A stretch of DNA of 64,000 bases, from assembly GCA_900239685.1 (NCBI GenBank), contig OENT01000110.1, positions 62,001 to 126,000 on the forward strand, in the 5' to 3' direction. The DNA comes from Rotaria macrura (lineage: Eukaryota > Rotifera > Eurotatoria > Philodinida > Philodinidae). The notes beneath the pieces are model-generated. The model saw only the letters and a program-made list of their open reading frames with translations. It had not been told where the DNA came from and searched no databases. A program made the position numbers and the translations under genes. The first letter of the stretch is position 1; every line of letters begins with the position of its first letter. Positions 37,167-51,353 of the stretch are shown here, piece by piece.

Positions 37167-39948
37167 CGAGGACAAAGAAAATACTTCATGTGCTTTGTTC
37201 AAGAACACTCTGGAATAATTTCAATCTTCCAAAATTTATTAATATGGATATCTTCGAAACAATTAAGTGTATTGAATCAGCAGATGTCGTAGGAAAAGTA
37301 ATTTAGTGAGAATTTCTCAGCCTACTGTATGTGTACGGCTCTTGATGAGAATTAAATTTAATTCTATAGACTATGCAAATTTTATTCACTATTCTTGTAG
37401 TCAAAATTGTTTTGAATGAATTTTCTTTGAATATATAACAAAGAGAAACCAAGAGAACGAAATTTACGCGATACTTTGAGCAGTGTCACATCTCGACAGA
37501 ACGTGACGTGGTCATCTGTCACTGAAGTTGTTTCACTCCATTGAGAGATGCAAATCTTCGACGAAAGATGTTGATGCATCTCGAAAATCTGCGATATGCA
37601 ACACTGTTCAATTTTGCCCTGGTACTTTTGCATAGGAACTGATTGTTACCAATAGAGCTCTTATTGAGAAATTCTATTTCTTCAATTTTATCTATTAATT
37701 ATTAATGAACGTACACATTATGCACATGGCATTGGAATATCTCAATTAAAGAAATTATTAGAAAACACAATGACCGTTGTTGAAAAGTATAATGTTTTAT
37801 TGCTTGACATGATCTTATCTATTAGGTCTAGAAGACAGTGTAGAGTATTTTTATACTATCAATATTGATATGATGGTCAGTCAATATTTCAATAGATTCA
37901 AATCGCATCTCTAGATCGAACACTCATAATCAAGACTTGTAGTCATTTTTGTTTGTCGTAGATTATAAAGTGATTTCAATAATTTAATCATCTTTGTTGA
38001 ATCGATTCGATTACATGCAGATGAATAGTATTTGATGTTATAAAAAAACGAAAACAAGAATAGAAAAGTTTGATTGTATTAGAAACCGTTAAATAAATTC
38101 AATTATTCTCGATTATATACACTTCATTATGATAAAACTTTGTGATCTCTCGTAAAACTTATCCGTGTTCTATTCATCGACTTGCGTGACTAGCTACATC
38201 TAAATTCTTGAGAAATTACCATTTCTTATTGAGACATGTTTTAGCATAGCAACACCACATCAAGCTTAGTATTAATCCTTCTTAATACTAATTTTTAATA
38301 TGAAACAGCTTAGTATTTTACTATTAATCTATTCGAGAATTCATCAACACTAGAGCTTTTTAAAAATCTCTACCAGATCATACAAATTTTCAATTTCGAA
38401 ACGAATTCGCGCTTCAATTGAACTAGACAAAATCTACCTACGCATGACTTGAATCTTTGAATTAAAAATACTATTTATTTTCAAATCAATATAGTTATTA
38501 GCATGAATGAGTTCTAATTGAAATCAATAGAAAAGCATTAGAGTTAAGTCTATCATAAAAAATGGTTTGCGTGTACTCTTATTTCGTTGTCACAACAAAA
38601 ACTTTTTAAAAATGTGGTATTCGAACGACAATCCAGTAGATGGATCAAATTGATACATGGTTTTCGTTTGTTTTCCAGAGTCTCATAAATATTTTCTTAG
38701 TAATCATTCTGTCGAGTTGGCTATAAACAATATCCCAAGATATTTTCCCTAATCATCTCGACAGAACAAATAACAAAAAATATTTTATCAGATGTTACAA
38801 AACGAGAAAAACAATAATAAGTTGACACACGCACACAACCGTAAGATGAAGTAGACTCTTATCAAAAATATCCTCTTAAACATGTATCTGACTAGTTTCA
38901 TGAGCAATTTTTCCGAGGTAACTTGACATGGTCTATAAAGTCTTACAGACTAGTTGAATTTTCTCTATGGAAATTAAAAATTTCCGGCACATCCCTTATT
39001 GTAATAAGATGGTTGTATTTAAAATACAAGCTATTCCCGTAACGGAAATAACGTTATTCACAGCGAAAGAAGCAGACAAAAGAAATACGAATCGATAGAA
39101 TGACTAAAGGTAAAAACAATAGATCTAGGTGGCGTATTATACCGATGGGAGTTTGTCATGAGGAAAAGCTATTTTATTTCACAAGAGTTATTTTTCATAG
39201 CTCATCTAGAAATTTTCATATTAATCATTGGAAGATCGATGCATACTTATATTTCGTAGATTATTAGATTGATTTAGGAACACATATTGAATAATAAAAC
39301 ACCAAGAAAAAAATTACTATTATGATCAATGGTTTTGTTTGAATAAAATCCGCAGGTTTACTTTTATGTTAATCATAAAAGTCAAACTATTCTCTTTTCT
39401 TATATCGTAAGAACTAGAGAACGCGTCGAATTCATTAATCATTCATCTTTCTCTTACATTATTTTTCTTTATGTTGTCTGTATGGAAAATTTTAATTAAT
39501 TATTTAAAAAAAGTGAATGCCATAGTTGATTATAGCCTATCTATCTCAGGCTTGTCTAAATATGAGAGAATAACCTTCTGTCATTGGTATTTTTCTTTCT
39601 TGAATAAACCATCTTAGAAGGCTGTTTGATTGATTAAATTTGTTTTCTATCATAAAAAGCCTGCCATAGCCTAAATCAACTAACGAACAAGAAACAGGCA
39701 TTGAAAAAGATGTGTACACGTGAAAGAAAGAATAATATTTTAGTTTAGTTTTTTCTTCTTCATCATCTTCTTCTTCTTCTTATGGTAGTTATTCCGATGA
39801 GAATTGAACGAAGAAAACTAGTTCCGATGGAAATTAATTTCGCTATTCTCTTCTTTTTCTTCTCTTCATGCTTATTTGGTAGCGTTCGTTATAGGCAGTA
39901 CACATTTAGAAATGATGGATAGTGTCAGGGTTAGCTGAAGAATACGCA

Positions 39949-42900
39949 ATGAGCAATATTAGTCCAAATAGTAGTACACGAGCAAAGACAACATCCATTT
40001 TCGGTGTTGTTAAGCAAACACAACAGCAACAATATCTGTCACCGATGCAGTCCAGTTATTTGCATAGGTTTGATTAGTTTGTTCTCTTTTTTTCTCTTAT
40101 TGTTCATCGACTCTCGAATGTTTATTTAAACATTCAAAAACTAAAACTAAAAGTAAACTCTTCTTAGTTTTCAGTTAAAAAGAATTTCTCGTAGTTTTAT
40201 CTTGTTGATTAAATATAGAGAAGAAAAAATAGAACTAAATAATGTATTTTATTTGCCATTGCACTGATGAATATTTGTTGATGATTGATAATTCAACGAA
40301 ATAGAATATCGATGAAAATTAATCTTCAAAGATAATACCTAATTTAAACTCAAAGTACTTTGAGATATGTATAGATAATAACAATAACCGTCCTACTAAC
40401 AGAAACGACACTTGAAAGCTTTATTATGTATGTGCAATGATCAGACGTATCAACTGAAAACAAATAACTATTGAAGTTTTATGTTTATTGCCATTGTATC
40501 GATTACAATCGATGCATATGTTTTGTCTTATGTTTTATGATTAATTTCAATCAAGATCCGCTGGTTCCCACAAGCATTTTTTCACAATCAAAAAAAACTG
40601 CAGCCCTATCATATTCATTTATTTCTAGTCCGTTTATTCATGAAGTAGAGAAAAAGAAAGGCCTGTGCTCACACGGATGCCTACTCGATTCTTTTTTCTC
40701 TCGTAGTATACAATAATAACAGATTGGAACGAAAGAAAAATAATGGAGAATGAGATAGGAAAAAAAAGTTTCCTATTTTTTTTTCTTTTTATATCGTTCG
40801 TTAACATGTCAGAGTAGATAATCTTCAGAAAGGTTGCCTTGATTCATATGTGAACAATGATTCTCTCTTCTCTACAAGAATCTAAATTTTCTGCAGCATT
40901 AACTAAGCGGTATATGAAAAACGTTTTCTTTTTCTTTTTTTATTGAAAACTGATTTAAATCAAAATTTCAATCAACTAATATTTTTTGTGCAATCTATTT
41001 TTATTTGATTAGGTATGAAAATGACAACGAAAGTTCATTTCTTGAAAATTTTGAAGCTGTTGCACTTAAACATGAACAACGCCGACAAAAAATAAAGAAA
41101 GATGTAATAAAGGAAATTAAATTTTGATTTACGAGTTATATTCATTGCTCAACTTTTCTTTCTCTTTTAAAGGAAGAACTTGAAAATGAAAAAATAACTC
41201 CCGAATACCGAATAACATTCGGTGAAAAACCTGAAGGTATAACATCGAAAGAATACGAATTACTTTACATTGAAACATTATACACAATAAAACATAAAAT
41301 TGGTACGACTACTTCAAGGCATAGCGAAGGAGAAAATGATCTATATTCATACGCCCAAGAGGCATTTGGATTATCCACTGAGGATCATCAACGGTTATTA
41401 GATAAAGCGAGCGAAGAAAAGGTTTGTATAAAAATAGAACTACTCATAAAAGCAATGTTATTGTTCGTTTAGCCACCAATATTAATTTTAAATATCGAAA
41501 TTGTTGAAGCCAAAGATCTGGAAGCCAAAGATGCCAACGGTAAAAGAAACGTTCGAAATAAAAATAAAATTGAATTTGCAAAAAAAACAATAATATTATA
41601 GGATTCTCTGATCCTTACTGTATGCTGGGTATTGTACCTGAACTTAAAAAATTTGTCCTTTCTCAACAAACCAGTGCTGGCGGAGCATCATCCGATGAAG
41701 AAACAGCAAGTGATAGTAGACTTGGCTTCATGAAGCGTCTTAAAAGTTTTCGTAAATCAACTATTCGTCGATCTCAAGGACGTGAGAAGAATACATCATC
41801 AACAGGTTCTAGTCCTCAAAATAGTAACAGTTTAAGAGATAAACTACCGGCTAAATATATTCAAACAACTGACGTTAAAAAAGCTACATTAAATCCTGTT
41901 TGGATGGAAAAATTTCGTTTGTAAGTTGATTTCGTTGTTTCTTGGTCTCGAAAATTCCTACAAAGAAAAATTGAAAATAAAACATTTCTATTCAAGTAAT
42001 ATTGAAAGTGGCAAAACGGAAACGTTTCATTTGGATATTTGGGATCATGACGATGAATTCTCTGTATTCGAAGCAGCAAGAAAACTGAATCAAGTTCAAG
42101 GTTTCAAAGGATTGAATCGATATTTCAAACAAATCGCTCAATCGGCACGAACGAATTCAAATGAAAATTCCAATGTTGACGATTTTCTTGGTTCAGTAAA
42201 TTTAAAAATAAGTGTATGTTTAACAGATAAATATTAGTTTTGCATTTTTCTTTATCTAATTGATTTTATACTTTCCATATAGGAAATTCCATCAACAGGC
42301 ATAGATAAATGGTTTTCACTTGAAGGTCGAAGTGAAAATTCGAAAGTTCGTGGTCAAATTCATATGCGTGCGAATTTAGCGACTCGTGAAGATCGTGGAA
42401 TATCAGAAGAAGATAATTGGACTGATATTAAACAACATGTTGAACTTTTACAAATCTTTATTGATCATGAATTAAATAAATTTAAGGTTTGCTTTCTTGA
42501 CATTTGATATCGTATGATAAGAAATAACATGTCAGAATGTAATAGAAACTAGACATATGTGAAATGTCCTGATTAGATTAATTTCCTCTTTCGTAAAATT
42601 AGCCAACTTCCTCTAGCCTATGACGTAGTAAAGATTAGTAAAAAAATTAATATCTACTTGTCTTCGGAGCGACAATATTTCATGCCAACAAATGGCTTTT
42701 TCTCAAGAGCTAATTGCTTTTGAAACGAGTCTAAATTAGATGCATTCGAATGCTTCGATCTTATCACGCACACAAGCACAGATCGATGTCAGTTAGTTTA
42801 GCACTGTCGCATTTTTATTCGGTCGACAGTACTCAATTGAAGAAAATACCAATTCAAGCTTAAATAAATTTTTATTTCTATGAGACTATCAATCAGCACA

Positions 42901-45900
42901 GGATTTGCTTTTAATGATACGAATTTATTCGGAACGATGTACTTATATATATATATATCCTGGAGAGGCTCTATTTTCTAGCAGCAATTGTATGCTGACG
43001 CTCTCTAGAGAAGCTATCGGTTTCATCAAATGTACATGAATTTACATATTTATGTAATATTTTAAATTAATACAGTCAGTTTAACTTATGATTTGGTTAA
43101 TTAATAATGAAACATTCTTATCAAGGGCCAATATCATGCTAAAAATTTATAACTATTATACATACTTGACAAGACCTTGATGAAATCACATCGCTTTTCA
43201 GTTCACAGAGTGAGTGTGGCAGATTTCATTCGTGGCATATCTAAAATAAATCATGAATACTCGTTCTCTCATTCTCGGACACAAACACCTTCAAGGCTCA
43301 TGTCCTTAGAGGCTCATACTATTATTTACGTGCTGTATAATATTATTTTCTCTAAGTCATAGTCTTTTTCACTAAAATCATAGTGTTTTCCACAATCCGT
43401 CACATCTCTATTCAGAACACGTAAGGAAACTACTAAAGCTAAATTATACTCCAAACAAAGATGACGTTCTAGCTTCCCGTTTAAGGACTTCATCAAGAGC
43501 ATGAAAAACATATTAACGTTTTAGCTTACGTCTTTTCCGAGTGCTAGAAGATTTTTCTTTCTTGCACGAACTGCATATACGACAACATTAATCCGTAGTT
43601 ATATTTAGAAATAATTTTGTCATTATTTTCAGGGTGAAACAACAAAATGGACAGGTGACTTATCACGAGATGCAGAAACAATTTTACATCAACATGCAAT
43701 ACAAGGCGACGTAACTGATATTCAACGTAAAATGTGTCGCTGGATAGCATATTCAAAAAAACATCTTGAACGTACATTAACACATAAATTATTATTAACA
43801 ATAACGGAACAATTAGAACAAGCATGGCAACCAACATCATTGAGTCGAGATGAAAGTGATATGTTAAGAGAAGCGTTTACATTATTTATTAATCATTGCT
43901 TTAAACAATTGGCTAAACTTCGTGATCTTTTTCCAGCTGCCAATCGTGTTGCTGTCGAACGACTGGAACAACTTCTAACGTAATGAAACATGTTTGGGAT
44001 TTTGTTTTTTGTTCTTGCTATTATGATTTGTTTTTCATTCTTTAGTATTGTAGCTAAATTACATAGCATGGAAGTATTTCGTTATTGTTGTCCGTTTCAA
44101 AATAGTCTCCAACATGAACTATCATTGATCATAACGGTTAGATGCGTGTACAATATTGATTTAATTTGTTTTGTTTTGTTTTCGACTTTTAAGGCTGGAA
44201 CTATGGAATGGTTTGATCGTATGGTCGCACATGTAACAAAATCAAGATTGCGAGTATGATTTTTTTTAAAATTTGTCTTGTGTTTGTTTTTTGTTGGCAT
44301 GCCATGTTTCGTTGTGATTTAGTCGGATGAAGATATGTTACGCAATACAAGTGAATTAGTCTATGTTTTGATTGCTGATGGTAAGACACTAATCCTTTTA
44401 TTTTAAAAGATAAGAATTTAACAGTATTCCATAAGGCGAATACGAGTAGTAGATGGTATTATCTTTTATCAATGTGCACATATGAATAAACAATAAATAA
44501 ATAGGGATATGAATATATTTGAAGAAGTTTTAAAAGAAATATAATTTTCTGGTATGAAAACATCGTTCGTATTGATTTCTAATGTTTGGTTTCCTATTTT
44601 TTGTTGTTGTCGTTTAGCTAGCAGAAGATCTGAAATCGACGAAGAAAACTTCTAAAGAGAAAAAGTTACCTGTGCTTACGAGTCTTCATTGATAAAGTAT
44701 AGGCCATAGTGTGACACTCAAAATGATATTGTTCAAAAGGGTACTACGTGATATATTTCACTCTTTTTTCCATCTAACTACGCTCAATGATGACGATGCA
44801 CAAATGAATCCTAAGAGATTTATTCTGAGAACGTTCATTGTTGTCAAAACTTGCTTTTGTGTTCTTTCATTTCTATAGAATATAGAAATATGTCAAATTA
44901 CTGGTTTGATCTAGTTTTCTACAATGATCAAAGCCGTAAAATATTTGTCATTTTTGTATGAATTATTATTATCTCGAAATTATTTTTTTATTTTCGTGTC
45001 TGACTGAAATATTCTCATTGTTATTTTTGCTTATGATCAACTAAACAAGCAATGAGGGACAAAGTTTTTCACAATAGTCAATTTTAAATCGTTTGCAATC
45101 ATGAATAGAGCTATTATATATATATATATATGAGACATGAATATTAATTACGCTCTGTCAAGCGTTCTGTTTTTCTTTTTCATTGATATCTATTGATGAT
45201 CAACAGATCAAATCGACCGATCGAAATCAATGGACATATTTATTTTCGTCTAATTTAATACTTATGTGAACAGAAAACTTTTTGAATAAGAAATGTTTTT
45301 ATCTATTTCTCTTGAAGTATGATTAAGACCGTAGAATTATCCTACTGATTGTTTTAGCTCATTCGGCCGTCAAATATTATAATCCAATATTTGAAACGTA
45401 TGTTCTTTTATAAATTTATTCAACGAATAATTCTATATAAAATTTTAGGACTGTTAAATTGGGCTTTTATCATATATCGTTCAAAAAACTTGACGTCAAA
45501 GTAATGTCTATTTTCTTGAAGAGATAGTATGACGAATTCTTTTGTTTTAACTTTCTGAGTTCTTCTTCTTCTTCTTGTGTCTACATGTGAAAACTAGTTT
45601 CATTTTAATTTCAGTTAATGGATATCGTTATAAAAGCACTCGAAGAAGAAGTAAGTAATTAGATTCAATTGTCTTTATTGAAATAAGAAGACCGTCAATA
45701 ATTGTTATCGTTAGCTCGGTGAACAAATCTATCAATCGCCTTTAAAATTATTTGAAAATTTTGAACCTGATTCAGCTGACATAGCTGCTTTTGCTTTTTC
45801 GGCTGAACAAACAAGTTTATCTTTATTTGAACTTTATTTAACTCTTAATGAACTTGCGAAATATAAAATCTATGTGAATGAAAAGTATGTTTTGAAAAAG

Positions 45901-48900
45901 ATTCTTTTAATTTCATCTAGTAATTAGAAAAAATAATTGAAATATTAATCCCAATCATATTTAGTCATAGATTAAATTTAAAAATCAATCAATATCATTT
46001 ATATTTTGGTGTAGCATTAAAGAAATGGTTGTCGATAGCGCGCAATAAACTTATTCATTGTATTGAAGTTTTACTTGATAAAGATAAAAATGAAACAACA
46101 TCAACATCAACACCAACATCAACCAATAATAAATTTACATCATCATCATTAGACATTTCGAACTGTTTTACGCAACTAACCCAATTTTGGAGACGGTTAG
46201 GTAAAATTGAAATTTAAAAACAAAACGAAATATACGAATCAAAATCGTTTGTATTGTATCGAGCTTTGTTTCGATTTTGATTTAGCTTGGCCTGATGTCC
46301 TTGGATCGATCGTGTTTTTAATTAAAATCACGGAAGATACAGCCAATGCAACTCGTCTCTATGCAACGTTGATGGAAGAGAAATTAAATGCTAAAAAGTT
46401 TTATGACACCAATGATTTAACATTTTACACTCAAGAAGTAAACGAACGAAAAAGACAAACTAAATATGCATGAACGTTAATAAGAATTATTTTTCTTCTA
46501 GCTTTCACTAACTGTAAATAATATTGAACGTATACGTGAATCATTTAAAGCATTGCCAATCGAGTTATCCTACGATAAATTATTAGTGGCAGCAGAAAAA
46601 TTTCATCCGATCGCAGTTGTTGACGAATACAGAAAACGAATTGAAACAACGGTTGCCATTTGTAGTCAAGATATAACAGATAGAATCTATCGAATTTTAA
46701 GCAAAGTTATTACAAATATGGAAATGGAATTAAAACAATACTTATTTCACATTATCGAAGCACCGGAAGCTATTGCTATTCAAGACACAATTCAACCGTT
46801 ATTTACTTTTCTTGATAATCAACTATTACCCTATACAGAATATTTGATTCGATTAAATTTAACAAGGTAGAGAATATCAGACATTTTCTAAATTAGAGCA
46901 CGATCGTATGAAGGACAGAAAGCACTATGACAAGACAATTGTGTGTCCAATCGATTCTCTGTTTTTAATTTTCTTCATTATCGAATTTGTGGTCAAGCAT
47001 CGAGTATTCTTCAAGCGTAGTCTGTTCACTTACATGCTTACGATGTACATCAGGGATAATTTGATATCATTTAACGTATCTACAAAATGGATGTATGAGA
47101 GTATGATCATTTCCTTTATCCTGTGTGCATTTCAATTGTATACCAAATTAAACACATGTTTTCTTTTATCCAATGATGAGTAGGAATCGATTGAAATATT
47201 CTTATTTTCCTGAAATGAGATCGTTCACTCGACTATGTATCTAGCAAGAAAGTGTCCTTGACAAACTCCACTTCTCTTAAAACCTAATCAACTCTGTATG
47301 ATATTCTATTCGGTAGGCTTTTTCAAGCACTAGAAATAACGATCAGTATAATAGAATTCGTATATATGATACTTCACTCAAACGTACGTTATTTCAAGAA
47401 CCATTAAAAGTGTTCTTGAATTACAAATAGCTACACATCGTATCGAAAAAAGATCCTTAGAAATATGTCGACATATCGATTCATCTACTAATTGATAGGA
47501 AATTAGTAAAACTCAAAACAATGCTCTGTCGAGTCATAAATTTTATGTTTTGACTGAATTTATTTTTCTTGATATTTCTTCAAGTGACTACAACTGTATT
47601 TTCAGACGACAATGGAACTTGATGGAAAACTATGAGGCACATACGTGTCAACGTAGTTTGTTTCTATTCTGATTTCCGATCAATGATTTATTTTGAAATA
47701 AACGATAATTGTGAAGTCCCATATCGACTATATGTATCGATAGATCAAGAAGTACAGATGTGCCACTGGGCAAAGTATCTTTACGTAGTAGTAGCGTTTT
47801 GAAACTAGTTCAAATCCCTCCGGACTGATATGCAAGTAAAAGTAGACCCATGCTTCCAGAGTTATAAAGTCAGAGAAGAAGATAGGTAATAGATATCTTT
47901 ATTTGTATGCTGAATGGAAGTATGCGTAGTAGAACGGTAAAATGAAGAGAAGAAGAAAACAATAATCACTCAATACAGCAAAGAAAAGACATCCGTTTTG
48001 TACGTAATTCAAATAGGAAGTAAAGAAACTGAAAGAGGAAGTTCTTGATGAGAGAGCTACACACAGAGAGTCAATATGGAATAATTAGTATGGAGAAGTC
48101 ATATCTTCATATGGATCTCGAATGAAGAGAAAGTGATTTGATTGGGTATTCATCGAAATGCATAGTTTTACGGATGCTGCTAAATAGTTTGCATTGTTTG
48201 ACATGTTACTGATAATCTTGAGAATCAAGTGTCGGATGGGGATGAGAACACGTTTCAGGTGGCAAGTCAATTAGAACATATCTTCAAACATTCTTAGAAT
48301 ACGTATGCGAAGAATTGAAAGAAATTCAGAATAGTTCTTGTTATTTTAATACTTCAAAGTTTAGTATAAATTTTCGTTGCATAGATCTTGAGAGTGGATA
48401 AATGTTCGAAGCTGTGAATTACTCGATTTTGACTGCTAGAAATTCATCTTAGGGCTTGTGAGTAATTAATTTCACAAAAAGGAATCTAGTGGCATCATTG
48501 CCGAGAAATAAAGTCTGTTTGTTCAAGAATACGATATTCTCATGACATGATCTCTTGGATAAAATCTAACAAATGAACACCTCCAGCTGAGACTCTCTGT
48601 TGTTCGAGAATATCTTTTGCTAATTAGTAAAACCTACTATGTCGGTAATACTTGTAAAAAGATCTGTTAGTATTAGCGTCTTGCTCATCGTTGTCTGATC
48701 ATTTTTAATGTTATTATGATGATAACTGATTTTAGGTGCAAAATTTCACTAATTAATGCAATGATTGTTGTTAGTTTACCCTGGAATCGATATCGGAAAA
48801 CATAAGGAAATCGTGTGTTTTAGTGTTTTCACTAGCTTGATAAGAAATCATGCATATTGACTATAAACTATTTAAATGTAAATGACATCCGTTGTTGATA

Positions 48901-51353
48901 CTAAAACTTTAGGAAGAGACGTTTTGGGTTCATTTGTTCTTTTTATATTTTTAAAATGGTTAAAAAAGCAGTAAAAGCACTTTAAGCAAGTAAATACGTA
49001 AGTGCTAATGATAACTAATTCTTTGCACAACTTTATCGACAGAGTAAATAAAATCTGTCATTAGACTGCAAACTCATTTCTTTTTTCTTATCTTGAATGT
49101 ATTCATTTCACGTCAAATCGTTGAAACTTGTCATAGATTAACGTTTGAAATCTATGATTACGATGTTGAGTGTCGTCTACTTCCTGCTGGAACTATGCGA
49201 AATACGTCCTAGCTAGTCGGAACACAATGCAAATTGATAGAAATTTGACAGCAGAAGTATAATGATTGTGTTCGTTTTTGATCAAAAATAGGTCAATGCA
49301 GTCACAGGATAACGACGTTATTGTGTAGCATGCATTGATCGAAATTTACCATCTGTAACTAATCGCATAGAATTCATTCAGAAGTCAAGAAAAGAAAACA
49401 TTTTTAAAATAATGAAACCAAGCCTGATTCAATTGTGAAGTTATGAAATGAAAGGAACCTTTTCTTTTTGCAAAGATTATCAAACGTGATTATTGTTCGT
49501 GCGATGCCAATTATGTGTGAAACTTCAATTATCGTTTTCAATAAAAGTAGAGTTCGATCTATTTAGATTATTGGAACTTATATGGGCTGTGCTGATCGAT
49601 CAAATTCTATGTGAAGTCGAAGATCTAACGTCACCAGTAAGTTAAGCTGAATATTTCATAGATTTCAAAGAAAATAAAATTCAAATGAAATGTTCTAGAA
49701 ATCGATTCCAGCCTATACACGCTTATTAAAAACTCTTGATGGTCTTGTTGAATATTTTAATATTGAAGAACATTATTTACCACGAGAAATTCTCAAAACT
49801 GATAAATATCGAGTAATACTAGGGATGAAGTCAAGATTTTCTTTTGTTGATCATCATTCTTTTCGATTTTAGTTAGTAAAGAAATTATTAAAATATCAAT
49901 CAACCGATACGCAATCATTAATCAAATTGTATTATCAAGTAAATCGATAAATGAAACATGAAAAGTAAAAATGTTTATTAATATTCATTTTTCGAATTCA
50001 GGAAAAATCTCAAGAACAAGATCGTGCTAATAGCTCAAATCAGGCTGATTTGGGAAAACTTTATTGTCGAGCCTATTATCATCTCAAAGAAGAAACATTA
50101 TATATTGAAAGTACGTACTCGTCGTTTCTATCAAATAAAGTTGGAGATTTAAATGTTCAAGCTTACTTCTGTTCACTAGACGCTTAAATAAACCATTAAA
50201 AATTGTAATATACTTAAATCTCGAAAATAAATAAGCATAACTGATAGGATGGCATAATAGTCGATTCAAATTTGCCCGTATTCATTCAGATATCTGCTCT
50301 AAGTATATCTTAACGAACAATACTCAGCCGTGTGTTCAGATTCACGATAGTGGAAAATATGAATTTCAGATTTTGCGTGGAGCTATCTATCCATTACGCA
50401 AAGCAAAGCATACATTGATCTATGAGATATCGGAGCGTATCGTTGGATAAACCTTTTCGAGTTGTAGTCAAAACAAACTTCGAGACAAACGTGGGCAAGT
50501 TTTACTTGAATACGATACTGATTTAACTTACGTTACAACTAATTACTCACTTTGAGTGGATTCTGACAATTAAATTAGACGTTGATGCAGACGAACATTC
50601 TAGAATAGTCGATTTCGTAAGATGAATATCCGCGTGATCGACAAGAATATGCACTTCTCTGTTCAAACACGAGTCACATTGAACCTACGTATACTATAGG
50701 TTGTCATTTTAAATAATTGTGATTAATTGTTTTATTCTAGTTATTTCATGTAAAAACTTGAGACCATGTGATTCAAACGGTCTAAGGTAAACAAAACTCA
50801 ACATAGATAAATAAACGAACATTTATCTTCTAGCGATCCGTATGTTGAAGTACAATTGTGTCCGAAATTTTTGTATGCTCATATTGAAAAACAACAAACG
50901 TCAATCATAAAGAAAACTCTTAATCCACAGTTCAATGAAAAATTTGAATTGTATACATTCATATGTAAAGATTTTCATTTCTTCATCGTTCGTTTGTTTT
51001 GCTTGTTTCTAGTCGATTGACAGAAAAAGAATGTAGTTTATCGGGTGGAATCGTTCATTTTATTGTCATGGATCATGATTTAATGTGGTCGAATGATTTC
51101 GAAGGCGAAGCGTTTCTTGAAATATGGAAGATAACAGGGATTAATAATGATAATCGTGTTCTTGATGAATTGAAACCAATTGAATTGGCACTAACGCATC
51201 CAAAAGGTTAGACTAAGGAGAACTTGTTATGATTTAGAAAATGAATTTCTTTTAGTTGTACGAAGTCGTATTATCGAAATATTGGAACAACGAACAACCG
51301 ATAAGACAGCAATAGATTTTGTTCGAAGACGACGAGAAAAAGAAAATCAATAA
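39949..51353 (+). CDS. BAIAP3: C2-MUN-C2 vesicle-priming protein, BAIAP3/UNC13D class
   Basis: Twenty-six exons join in phase to 1,228 aa: 39949-40067, 41013-41103, 41173-41421, 41473-41539, 41602-41920, 41997-42213, 42283-42486, 43633-43979, 44046-44136, 44194-44253, 44323-44380, 45358-45397, 45449-45500, 45615-45650, 45715-45884, 45965-46200, 46286-46437, 46502-46866, 49567-49636, 49699-49812, 49873-49938, 50002-50110, 50741-50786, 50834-50950, 51013-51206, 51256-51353. The first C2 domain (about residues 154-354) has the Ca-binding Asp residues in DANGFSDPYC and DIWDHDDE, split by a Ser/Arg-rich loop. The MUN region (about 400-1070) bridges SNAREs. The C-terminal C2 has SNGLSDPYVEV and [12 protein letters not shown]. 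There is no C1 domain, so this is not classical Munc13-1. The pre-C2 segment [14 protein letters not shown] also matches BAIAP3/UNC13D. Role by family: tethering and priming of dense-core or lysosome-related vesicles. BAIAP3 versus UNC13D cannot be decided by eye. Confidence 0.92.
42487..43632 (+). other. Intron 7 of the BAIAP3/UNC13D-like gene (1.1 kb)
   Basis: It lies between GTTTGC and TTTTCAG. It contains a TA dinucleotide run at about 42944-42958, followed by a short imperfect hairpin (AGAGGCTC ... AGAGAAGC) near 42965-43015. No exon was found. Confidence 0.55.
44381..45357 (+). other. Intron 11 of the BAIAP3/UNC13D-like gene (about 1 kb)
   Basis: It carries a TA dinucleotide run at about 45114-45131. 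The phase across it (GAT-G | CT-CAT) gives Ala-Asp-Ala-His. No coding segment was recognised inside. Confidence 0.55.
46867..49566 (+). other. Intron 18 of the BAIAP3/UNC13D-like gene (2.7 kb)
   Basis: This is the longest intron of the gene and interrupts the MUN region. The donor GTAGAG follows AACAAG and the acceptor ATTTAG precedes ATTATTGGAAC, restoring Arg-Leu-Leu-Glu-Leu. Open runs such as 46908-47183 read on past the donor but have no MUN-like sequence. No transposon ends were recognised. Confidence 0.6.
50111..50740 (+). other. Intron 22 of the BAIAP3/UNC13D-like gene (630 nt)
   Basis: The donor GTACGT follows ATTGAAA and the acceptor TTCTAG precedes TTATTTCATG, joining into the second C2 domain. 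Nothing else was recognised. Confidence 0.55.

Larger units (their letters stand above)
34006..39948. other. Upstream region of the BAIAP3/UNC13D-like gene
   Basis: A gene-poor stretch of 5.9 kb. It contains a possible alternative first exon at 35139-35191 and the foldback element at 36789-37166. Just before the main start there are pyrimidine-rich CTT/TTC tracts at about 39750-39870 and a short upstream ATG frame at 39913 that stops after 8 codons. TA-rich simple sequence occurs at 34765-34790. No other coding segment is supported. Confidence 0.5.

Noticed and set aside
40471-40716. Open frame between exons 1 and 2 of the BAIAP3/UNC13D-like gene
   Set aside because: It has no suitable acceptor and donor in the required phase and no resemblance to the family; exons 1 and 2 join in phase without it.
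47750-47840. tRNA-like segment with GTTCAAATCCC
   Set aside because: The T-loop-like string has no matching T stem, and no acceptor or anticodon arm can be folded around it.
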